A stretch of 64,000 bases of DNA from Halopseudomonas xiamenensis (lineage in GTDB: Bacteria; Pseudomonadota; Gammaproteobacteria; Pseudomonadales; Pseudomonadaceae), in contig NZ_JACLGO010000002.1 of the NCBI RefSeq assembly GCF_014219065.1, positions 177,994 to 241,993 on the forward strand, read 5' to 3'. Below the pieces are notes generated by a model that saw nothing but the letters and a program-made list of their open reading frames with translations, was not told the origin of the DNA and searched no databases. A program made the position numbers and the translations under genes. Position 1 is the stretch's first letter; the number at the start of each line of letters is the position of its first letter. Below, one piece after another: positions 45,802 to 52,947 of this stretch.

Positions 45802-46679
45802 ACCTGTTGCTGCTCTGTGCCCTGTTGTTGCTGTTGGCCGGTGGCTTGCTGTTGTACAGCGTATTGCGCGAGCAGTTGGCGGCGCGGCGGATGATGGCGC
45901 GCCTCGGTGATGGCAGCCGGCATGGTTCGGCGTTGCAGCAGTTGGGCGAGCGTACTGGCGCGGCGCGGCTGGGCAAGTCCGACCCGGAGACCCTGACCCT
46001 GCTGAACCAGCTGGGCTGGCGCAGCAGCCAGCGGCGCACGCTGTTCTTCTGCATCCAGATTGGTCTGCCGGTGGCGCTGACCCTGCTGGCGTTGCTGTTG
46101 CAGATGGGCCGGGACGAGCCGCCGGGCATGCCCTGGCTGGCACCCTTCATCGCCTTTGCGCTGGGCTGGCTGATTCCCAAGCGGGTGCTGGCAGCGCAGG
46201 TGCGCCAGCGCCAGGAGCGCCTGGCCCAGGAAATCTCGCTGATGATCCCCATGCTGCGCATGCTGTTCGACGTCGGCATGACCGTGGAGCAGGCCCTGCG
46301 CGTACTCAGCAACGAGGGGCAGGAGATCTTGCCGGAGCTGAGCAGGGAGCTGCGCCAGGTACTGGCGCGGGTGGATGCCGGGCTGGAGCTGGGCCAGGAG
46401 TTGCGCGATCTGGCGCTGCTGCTGCAGGTCGATGATCTGACCGACTGTTTCACCATTCTGGTGCAGTTGATCTACCAGGGCGGCGGGGCCATGGCTTCGC
46501 TGCTGGCATTGAAGGAGCTGCTCGATGACCGGCGCATGACCGGCCTGCAGGAGCGGGTATCGAAGATGTCGGCGAAGATGTCCGTGGTGATGATGCTGTT
46601 TCTGTTCCCGGCGCTGCTGATCGTACTGGCCGGTCCGGGGTTCGTGGCAATTATTCAGGCGTTGGGGGATATGGGATGA
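45798..46679 (+). CDS. tadC: Flp pilus platform protein TadC
   Basis: A 293-aa paralogue of TadB forming the inner-membrane platform with it. N-terminal helix (NLLLLCALLLLLAGGLLLY), a second pair near 80-125, T2SSF domain about 140-260 (LISLMIPMLR-like stretch EISLMIPMLRMLFDVG) and a terminal helix (FLFPALLIVLAGPGFVAII). ATG 45798 overlaps the tadB stop. Confidence 0.93.
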   Translation: MNLLLLCALLLLLAGGLLLYSVLREQLAARRMMARLGDGSRHGSALQQLGERTGAARLGKSDPETLTLLNQLGWRSSQRRTLFFCIQIGLPVALTLLALLLQMGRDEPPGMPWLAPFIAFALGWLIPKRVLAAQVRQRQERLAQEISLMIPMLRMLFDVGMTVEQALRVLSNEGQEILPELSRELRQVLARVDAGLELGQELRDLALLLQVDDLTDCFTILVQLIYQGGGAMASLLALKELLDDRRMTGLQERVSKMSAKMSVVMMLFLFPALLIVLAGPGFVAIIQALGDMG

Positions 46680-47968
46680 GGAAAGTCACCACGGTGTTGC
46701 TGCTGGCCGGGGCGTTGACCGGGTGCGCCGGCACCACTGGCGAGCAGTCGCCCTGGCTGGTGCAGCGCGATCTGAACCCGCCCAAGCGCTGCGAACCGCT
46801 GACCGCCGACCAGGAACTGGTGCTGGGGCTGTCCCAGGAAATGGCCAGTGCCGGGCGTCACCATGCGGCCCTGGCCAACCTCGAACGGCTGCCCGATGAG
46901 GTGCCGCAGGTGCGTCTGAGCAAGGCCCGGCTGCTGCGCCTGCTGGGCCACGGCAGCGAGGCGGAAGCCCTGTATGGCAGCCTGCTGGGCAGTTGCCTGG
47001 TAGCCGATGCGCATCACGGGCTGGGGCAGATCGATGCGACCCGGCGCAATTACCCGAGCGCGCAGCAACACCTGCGCGCCGCCGCCAGCCTGTCGCCGGC
47101 CAACGAGTCGATCCGCAACGACCTGGGGGTGGTGTACATGAACCAGCGGCAGCTGGCCGAAGCGCGCTTCGAGCTGCTCACTGCCATGGAGCTGAACGAG
47201 AACTCCAGACGCGCCGCACAGAACCTGCTGACCCTGCTGGTATACGAGGGCAACTGGCAGGGCGCGCGGGAACTGGTCAACGCCCGGGGCCTGAGCAGCG
47301 ATGACTTCAAGCGCGCCGAACAGCGCGCGCGGACCATGCGCAACAATGACGCCAATGCCCAGGCGCCGGCGCTGGCCGGGCAGCCGTTGGCTACAGCGCA
47401 GCCGGCGGGCATCGCGCAGGTGACTGCGCCGGCAGCGGCGGACCCGGGCGTGCGCTCAGCCACCACGGCACCCGCCGCGGCGCCGGCTCCGGTCAGCGGG
47501 TCAGCGCAGGGGCTTGCTCGCGCTAATGTTGCAGCCCCGGACAGCGCTGCTGCGCAAAGGGTTGCTGGTGCTGAGCATCTGGCCAAGGCCGCAGTGCCAC
47601 TCCAGGAGCCGAGCCGTATACCGCTCGCCGCTGCCGCTCAATGGCCAGCCCCTGCTGCCGATGCAGCGCCCGTCGTCAGCGCCGCAACCCAGGCACCAGC
47701 CCCTGCCCGCACCGCGGTTCCGGTCAGCGCAGCAGTGCAATGGCCCGCCGCCGCGCAGACCGCAGCACCGGCACGGCCGGTGACACCAATGCCGCTGGCG
47801 GTTGCCGCACAGGCCTGGGCCACGGAGCAAGCTGGCGTAGCCGCTGGCGCGGCGAACCCGGTTCGCGGCGTGCAGCAGACGCCCTCCACTGGCGCCCGCC
47901 CCATCGTGTGCCGATCATCGGAGGCGAATGCTTCCCGGCTGTCGGTCATGGAATGCCACCCCGAATGA
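46676..47968 (+). CDS. tadD: TPR lipoprotein TadD
   Basis: A 430-aa outer-membrane lipoprotein with lipobox LTGC (VLLLAGALTGC), needed in other Tad systems for pilus assembly, probably by helping the secretin. TPR repeats span about residues 50-200 (NDLGVVYMNQRQLAEARFEL). The last 200 residues are a low-complexity Ala/Pro-rich tail (APAAAPAPVSGSA and similar), longer than usual for TadD. ATG overlaps tadC. Confidence 0.9.
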   Translation: MRKVTTVLLLAGALTGCAGTTGEQSPWLVQRDLNPPKRCEPLTADQELVLGLSQEMASAGRHHAALANLERLPDEVPQVRLSKARLLRLLGHGSEAEALYGSLLGSCLVADAHHGLGQIDATRRNYPSAQQHLRAAASLSPANESIRNDLGVVYMNQRQLAEARFELLTAMELNENSRRAAQNLLTLLVYEGNWQGARELVNARGLSSDDFKRAEQRARTMRNNDANAQAPALAGQPLATAQPAGIAQVTAPAAADPGVRSATTAPAAAPAPVSGSAQGLARANVAAPDSAAAQRVAGAEHLAKAAVPLQEPSRIPLAAAAQWPAPAADAAPVVSAATQAPAPARTAVPVSAAVQWPAAAQTAAPARPVTPMPLAVAAQAWATEQAGVAAGAANPVRGVQQTPSTGARPIVCRSSEANASRLSVMECHPE

Positions 47969-48258
47969 AGGATGAGATGACTATGTGTACCCGGATACTG
48001 GCTGGCCTGGCCCTGGCGCTTGCTTCCTGCACCCTGGCTGCCGGCGATGCCGCAGCCCCGCTGGTGGCTGAGCGGCCCGAGGGGCAGACCGAGATGTGGC
48101 TGCAACTGCAGCGCGAAGGCAACGCTGCAGACCGCCAGCGTGTGCAGACGGCCACCCCGGCCGAGCGCGAGCTGAGCATGCAGCGCTTGCTCGACAGCTA
48201 CAGCCACCCGATACCGGAGTATTTCGGTGAGGATGATGGTGGTAGTTTCGAGCGGTGA
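47965..48258 (+). CDS. DUF3613 small exported protein of the tad operon
   Basis: A protein of about 97 aa with a signal peptide (ILAGLALALASCTLAAG) and the DUF3613 motif (TEMWLQLQREGNAADRQ, PATPAEREL-type TPAERELSMQRLLDSYSHPIPEYF). The same family follows tadD in the P. aeruginosa flp-tad-rcp locus. Function is unknown. Starts at 47965, 47977 and 47983 are all possible; 47965 gives an ATGA overlap with tadD like the other junctions. TadG-, TadE- or TadF-like pseudopilin genes do not follow. Confidence 0.8.
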   Translation: MKDEMTMCTRILAGLALALASCTLAAGDAAAPLVAERPEGQTEMWLQLQREGNAADRQRVQTATPAERELSMQRLLDSYSHPIPEYFGEDDGGSFER

Positions 48259-48588
48259 TGATGGTGGCTCCCCCTCTCCCCAGCCCTCTCCCGCGAGGGG
48301 AGAGGGGGCTTGTGTGTGCCCGCTGACGTTGTTCTGTCTTTCTGTACTACCGAGTTGCTTGCGGCTCTTTTTCTCTGACAGATCAGGTAAGGAAAGTAGC
48401 CTCAGCATGCACTACCGGTCCCTTCATCCTCCTCGTGAGCTGAAAGCGGGAAAAGCGAAGCACTGCTTCGCTCGCTTGAGCGCCCTGAACTCTGCGCAGA
48501 ATCAGGAGAAATGGAGTCATCTCCATTAGCTCGATCGGCCCCCTCTCCCCTCGCGGGAGAGGGCTGGGGAGAGGGGGGACGTTGGTTA
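48259..48588. repeat. Repeat-filled gap between the tad operon and fppA
   Basis: 330 bp without a gene. 48269-48308 and 48539-48577 are short inverted forms of the CCCTCTCCCGCGAGGGGAGA family, and 48440-48500 is a partial full-length copy with core GCGAAGCACTGCTTCGC. The hairpins could end both converging transcripts. Confidence 0.65.
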
Positions 48589-49080
48589 TTACGCAAGCAC
48601 AACCATGCTCATCAAGAACCCGCCAAAGAAGAACGGCGCATACGGCAACCCGCTATCCTGACCTGGCTCCAGCAATGCCAGCTGGCGCCGAGCGCTGCCC
48701 GGGAGCCGCTGCCAGAGAGCTGGACCACCGAGCGTCCAGGCCAGCATGCCGAGGGCGGCGCCGGCGATGCTGCCGAGCACGTGCAGCGGACTGCTGGCCA
48801 GCGCCAGGGCGGCCAGCAGCTTGACGTCGCCAGCACCCATCTTGCCGCCAATATAGCCCGGCAGGCTCAGCGCCAGGGCCAGCGCCAGACCAGCCAGTAC
48901 CGCTGCCGGTACACTACCGGTCAGGCTGTGGCCCTGCCAGAGCAGGAATCCACCGGCCAGGGCCGCTGCCGTGAGGGTCAGCCAGTTGCTGATGCGTTTC
49001 TGTCGGCTGTCCTGAATGGCGCAGAGCAGCGTCCAGGCGAGCAAACCGGCCGATGTCAGGCAGGATGTCGGGGTTTCCAC
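48589..49080 (-). CDS. fppA: Type IVb prepilin peptidase FppA/TadV
   Basis: A 163-aa aspartic protease of the A24 family with only the peptidase part and no methylase domain, as in TadV/FppA. Catalytic Asp24 (AIQDSRQKRISN) and Asp85 in GAGDVKLL are present. It has about six hydrophobic helices. It should cut the Flp prepilin after the Gly of REDG. Start is GTG; its ribosome site is poor. It faces the tad operon and has the shared box C about 94 bp upstream. Confidence 0.92.
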   Translation of the reverse strand: METPTSCLTSAGLLAWTLLCAIQDSRQKRISNWLTLTAAALAGGFLLWQGHSLTGSVPAAVLAGLALALALSLPGYIGGKMGAGDVKLLAALALASSPLHVLGSIAGAALGMLAWTLGGPALWQRLPGSARRQLALLEPGQDSGLPYAPFFFGGFLMSMVVLA

Positions 49081-49173
49081 GCGGGGCCATCCATTGGTGG
49101 TTGAGAGGGGAAATCACCATGGTAGGTGATTGGGCGCAGCAGGATAGTTATCACATCGTCTTAAATCGATCTG

Positions 49174-49193
49174 GTTAGTTCCAATTGCATAAT
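49174..49193 (-). promoter_or_regulatory. Shared regulatory element, copy C (fppA)
   Basis: Read on the minus strand towards fppA: ATTATGCAATTGGAACTAAC. It matches copy B at 18 of 20 positions, and its last 13 bp are identical to copy A. The rest of the 49081-49647 gap (567 bp) is lower in GC than its surroundings and shows no gene I can support; it must also hold the promoter of the kinase gene. Confidence 0.6.
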
Positions 49194-49647
49194 GTTCCGC
49201 CGGTTTTCGCACATTAGAATGCTCTGGGAGGCTGCTGGGACGGGTGTTCCGGTGGCTGTCTTGTTTCGGTGATGCTTCTCGCAATTTATCGGATGAACAC
49301 GGCAGCGTTGATGATGAGCAGTCCAAAACGCGGGTGGCGCTGGGTATATGGCAAGATTGTCGGCTTTCATGTCGGTCGCTGGCAGGCAGTCTATCGCGCA
49401 ACCCGGTATTGGTTGACCGGCGACACTGGCTCGTTCATGAGTCACGGTGGCTTCCGCAGATCCCGTATTCGTAAATGATCACTGTCTCAGCACCGCTCGC
49501 CTATCGTGGGCGGCGTGGTGATGCTGCTGCAAGGCAATGATTCTCCGAGCAATTTTCCAGTATGGATGAGCCTTCTGGCTCGATCTGTGCCGCGGCTTCG
49601 TTGCCTTTTGCCAGCTTCTGATGGCAGCAGGTACAGGAGTATTGAGC

Positions 49648-52371
49648 ATGAACTGGTTCTGGCATCGGGGCAGAAAGAGTGAATCGTCCGGCGAGGCTGT
49701 TGCCCCGCAGTTGCTGCAGGGCTCCGGTGGGTGCTGGTTCCAATTGGATGCGCAGGGCCGGGTAGTGGATGCCAGCCCGGAACTGCGCCGGCTGCTGCCC
49801 GATGGGCTGCTGATAGGGCCGGTTCCGCTGGCCAATTGTCTGGCCCAGCCAGTGGCTGAAATAAGTGGCTCGCCGGAGTACTGGCCGGCGCAGTTGTCAT
49901 CCTTGGTGCTGCGCGCCCGCAGCGGCGAGTCGTTGTATTTCCAGGGTGGCCTGCTGCCCAACGCCGAGGGCTGGTTGCTGTGCCTGCTGGACAACACTGC
50001 GCTGGTCATGCGGCTGCAGTATGAGGAACGTCGGCGCCAGGTGCTGGATTTCTCGGTAAGCCAGGCCATGCGTATGCGCGAAGCTCCACCGGGAAATATG
50101 CATAACTTGACCGTGGAGTGGTTGGAGGGCCTGGCGCTGCGTTTGCAGGCACCCTGGCTGGGACTGTTGCTGCCCGGCGAGCGGGACTGGTCTCTGTATG
50201 CCCAGTGCGGCCTGCCGGGCAATGAACCGTTTCCCTGGGATGATGTGGACCTGCAGCGGTTATTGCGCGGAGCGGAACAGGTAAAACCCCAGATATGGTT
50301 GTGCCGCACAAGTGCCGAGCGGGCCTGGCTGGTGCCCTATCGGGAGCACGATGGCATTCAGGTCTGGCTGGTGGTCGCCGGGGTGGACACTCAGCGGCAG
50401 GTGCCGTTTTTCAGCGATACGGACTGGGTCAGTATGTTGATGCTGTTTGCCGCGCCGTTGAGTGCGGGCGTACGCGATCTGCGGTTGAAGCAGAGCCTGC
50501 AGCGCCATGCGGTATTGCAGCAGATTCTGGACAGCGGTTGGTGGGAGTATCATCCCGCGACCCAACGTCTGAGCATGGCTCCCAGCCTCGCCAGCATGCT
50601 GGGTCTGCAGCTGGACGCTGATGGCACTCTGAGGCTGGAAGATATTCTGGCGAGACTCACCCCGCTCGATCGTGAGCAGCTCAAATGGCGCCTGGAAGAG
50701 ACGGCCGAGCGGGGCCTGGCTTTCAATCAGGTGGTCTGCCTGCGGGGCAACAATGGGGAGGAACAGTGGTTCCGCTTGCGCGCCGAGGCGCTGGGCAAGC
50801 GTGAGCGCAAGGTGATCGGCTATGCGATCAACATAAACGACCTGCGCCAATTGCAGGCCGAGACCGCGACTGCCAGGGCGCGGTTGGAGGGGCTGCTGGA
50901 CAATGCGCCGGCGGTGATCTTCGTGCAGCGCTACGAAGCCGGTGTGCTGACCTTCGAGTTCTGCAGCGCCAGCCTGTATCGCCTGCTAGGCTGGACGTTG
51001 AAGGACCTGCAGGACAACAGCTTCGCCAGCTTTATCCACCCGGAGGACCGGGATCTGTACTACGACCGCACACGGGCCCTGTTGCAGACCGGCTATGCCA
51101 GCAGCCGCTACCGCGTCAGGGACCGGCAGAACACCTGGCACTGGCTGCTGGACGAAGCCAAGCTGCTGCGTGATGCCCAGGGCTCTCCGGTTGAAGTGGT
51201 AGGCCTGCTGATGGATGTGACCGAGGCCACCCAGGCCTCGGAAAAGGTACGCAAGAGCGAGGAGCGTTACCGGATTCTGGTCGAGGATTCGCCCGCCATC
51301 ATCTGCCGCTACCTGCCCGACCTGACCCTGACCTTCGCCAACCGCCCGATGATCGAGGCTCTGGGATTGGGAGAGGCGCCGCTGGAGGGGATCAATCTGG
51401 GCCAATTTCTGCAGTCGGAAGATCGCCAGGCGGAGCTGCGGCGCTTGGCACGCATGACTCCGGAAGCTCCGGTGAGCAATGTGGAATTTTGCCCGCAGTT
51501 GCCGGGCAACCGACGTGCATGGTGGGTATGGGCTGAGCGCGGAGTGTTCGATGAGGCGGGGAGGCTGATTGAAGTACAGGCCGTGGGGCGCGACGATACC
51601 GAAGTCCACGATGCGCGGGAGCTGTTGTACCAGAGCGCGAAGATGGCCACCCTCGGGGAAATGGCTACTGGTCTGGCGCATGAGATGAACCAGCCCCTGA
51701 CGGTGATGCGCATGGCGCTGACCAATCTTGGCAAGCGATTGGACAATGATGAAATGACCATAGAGTACCTCAGGGAAAAGTTGAAGAGGGTGGAGAATCA
51801 GGTTAATCGAGCGTCGAGAATAGTCGACCATGTGCGCATCTTCGGCAGGCGTTCGGAAAGCCGGGGGGTTCTGTTCGACCCTGCCAAGTCAGTGGAGGAG
51901 GCCGTGGCGCTTGTTAGAGAGGGCATGCTGCAGAAGCGCATAAGCATGGAGGTGGAACTGGAGTCGGTACCTGCCATCAAAGGGCATCATGATCGGTTGG
52001 AGCAGGTTCTGATCAATTTATTGCTGAATGCGCAATATGCGGTGGATGAGCGGCGTAATCGGGAGCCAGAACATCGACCCTGGATCAAGGCCTGTGCCAG
52101 GGAGCGGGGAGGGATGGTCATTATCGAAGTTGAAGACAATGGTGGGGGGATCACTCCGGACTTGTTGGATCGTATATTCGAACCTTTTGTTACTACCAAG
52201 CCGGTGGGCGAGGGCACAGGACTGGGCCTATCGGTCAGTTATGGCATCATCCACCAGATGCGTGGCGAGCTGGCGGTGAAGAATACCGGGCAGGGCGCGC
52301 GCTTTTCCATTGCGTTACGGGCGCGGGATGCGGACCAGCCCGAGCTTCAGCTGGAGGAGATTGAAAGATAA
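49648..52371 (+). CDS. Multi-PAS sensor histidine kinase
   Basis: A 907-aa kinase with no clear membrane helices, so probably cytoplasmic. An N-terminal half of uncertain type is followed by PAS/PAC units (about residues 280-400, 410-530 with VIFVQRYEAGVLTFEF, and 540-660 with YRILVEDSPAII). The HisKA box is LGEMATGLAHEMNQPLTVMR (His678), the ATP lid DNGGGITPDLLDRIFEPF and EGTGLGLSVSYG. ATG 49648 has AGGAG 8 bp upstream. Size and position next to the tad/fppA genes recall PprA of P. aeruginosa. That is a context-based suggestion only. Confidence 0.88.
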   Translation: MNWFWHRGRKSESSGEAVAPQLLQGSGGCWFQLDAQGRVVDASPELRRLLPDGLLIGPVPLANCLAQPVAEISGSPEYWPAQLSSLVLRARSGESLYFQGGLLPNAEGWLLCLLDNTALVMRLQYEERRRQVLDFSVSQAMRMREAPPGNMHNLTVEWLEGLALRLQAPWLGLLLPGERDWSLYAQCGLPGNEPFPWDDVDLQRLLRGAEQVKPQIWLCRTSAERAWLVPYREHDGIQVWLVVAGVDTQRQVPFFSDTDWVSMLMLFAAPLSAGVRDLRLKQSLQRHAVLQQILDSGWWEYHPATQRLSMAPSLASMLGLQLDADGTLRLEDILARLTPLDREQLKWRLEETAERGLAFNQVVCLRGNNGEEQWFRLRAEALGKRERKVIGYAININDLRQLQAETATARARLEGLLDNAPAVIFVQRYEAGVLTFEFCSASLYRLLGWTLKDLQDNSFASFIHPEDRDLYYDRTRALLQTGYASSRYRVRDRQNTWHWLLDEAKLLRDAQGSPVEVVGLLMDVTEATQASEKVRKSEERYRILVEDSPAIICRYLPDLTLTFANRPMIEALGLGEAPLEGINLGQFLQSEDRQAELRRLARMTPEAPVSNVEFCPQLPGNRRAWWVWAERGVFDEAGRLIEVQAVGRDDTEVHDARELLYQSAKMATLGEMATGLAHEMNQPLTVMRMALTNLGKRLDNDEMTIEYLREKLKRVENQVNRASRIVDHVRIFGRRSESRGVLFDPAKSVEEAVALVREGMLQKRISMEVELESVPAIKGHHDRLEQVLINLLLNAQYAVDERRNREPEHRPWIKACARERGGMVIIEVEDNGGGITPDLLDRIFEPFVTTKPVGEGTGLGLSVSYGIIHQMRGELAVKNTGQGARFSIALRARDADQPELQLEEIER

Positions 52372-52431
52372 AGCATGCTGTTGCCTGTCATGTAGACGGG
52401 TAATGCTGTGGCATTTTTTGGGGAGCGTCGT

Positions 52432-52453
52432 CTGTGCGGTAGGTACCGCACAG
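52432..52453. promoter_or_regulatory. Perfect 10-bp inverted repeat before a receiver gene
   Basis: CTGTGCGGTA-GG-TACCGCACAG is a perfect palindrome 27 bp before the receiver start and 60 bp after the kinase stop. It could be a hairpin terminator or attenuator, or an operator. No T tract follows. Confidence 0.5.
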
Positions 52454-52480
52454 GCCAGTGATGCTCGGGTCAATCATTCG

Positions 52481-52882
52481 ATGAAGAGTGAGCCTCCGGT
52501 GGAAAAGATTCTATTGATTGATGACGATGAGGATATCCTTATCGAGCTGGAGGAGTTGCTGGTGCAGCTTGGCTTTGCCTGTCTGTGCGCAGGCAACGCC
52601 CGCGAGGCGCTGGCCCAGCTGGACCAGCATGCGGATATCCAGCTCATCATTTCCGACCTGCGTATGCCGGACCAGAGCGGTCTGCGGTTGTTGCAGATAT
52701 TGGCCGAGCGTAACGACGGGAAGTACAGCGTACCGGTGATCATCACCTCGGGTCACGCTGACATGGATGATGTGATCACGCTGTTCCGCAATGGCGCTGT
52801 GGACTTTCTGCCCAAGCCGATCCATTACGAGCACCTGGTCAGCCTGCTGCAGAAACTCTTTCCGAGCCACCAGATGGGCTGA
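52481..52882 (+). CDS. Stand-alone receiver-domain response regulator
   Basis: A 133-aa single-domain receiver: acidic pocket Asp14-16 (LLIDDDEDI), phosphorylation site Asp59 (LIISDLRMPD), the Thr/Ser position in VIITSGHAD and the Lys in FLPKPIHY. There is no output domain, so it must act on a partner or in a phosphorelay. It follows the PAS kinase and precedes the hybrid kinase, a natural position for a relay. Start ATG 52481 has a weak ribosome site; the upstream frame (from 52310) overlaps the kinase and is not plausible. Confidence 0.88.
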   Translation: MKSEPPVEKILLIDDDEDILIELEELLVQLGFACLCAGNAREALAQLDQHADIQLIISDLRMPDQSGLRLLQILAERNDGKYSVPVIITSGHADMDDVITLFRNGAVDFLPKPIHYEHLVSLLQKLFPSHQMG

Positions 52883-52947
52883 TTTGCGGTTATCATCACG
52901 GCGATAGCGGCGTCCCGCCGGTGTCTGTACCGTGATCGAGTACCCCT

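Noticed and set aside
49269..49478. 69-aa plus-strand frame in the gap before the PAS kinase
   Set aside because: No ribosome site, no recognisable domain, unusual composition for the region; not enough to call a gene.
52310..52480. Extended N-terminus of the lone receiver overlapping the kinase gene
   Set aside because: The extra 57 residues overlap the end of the PAS kinase and show no receiver similarity; the domain starts at 52481.
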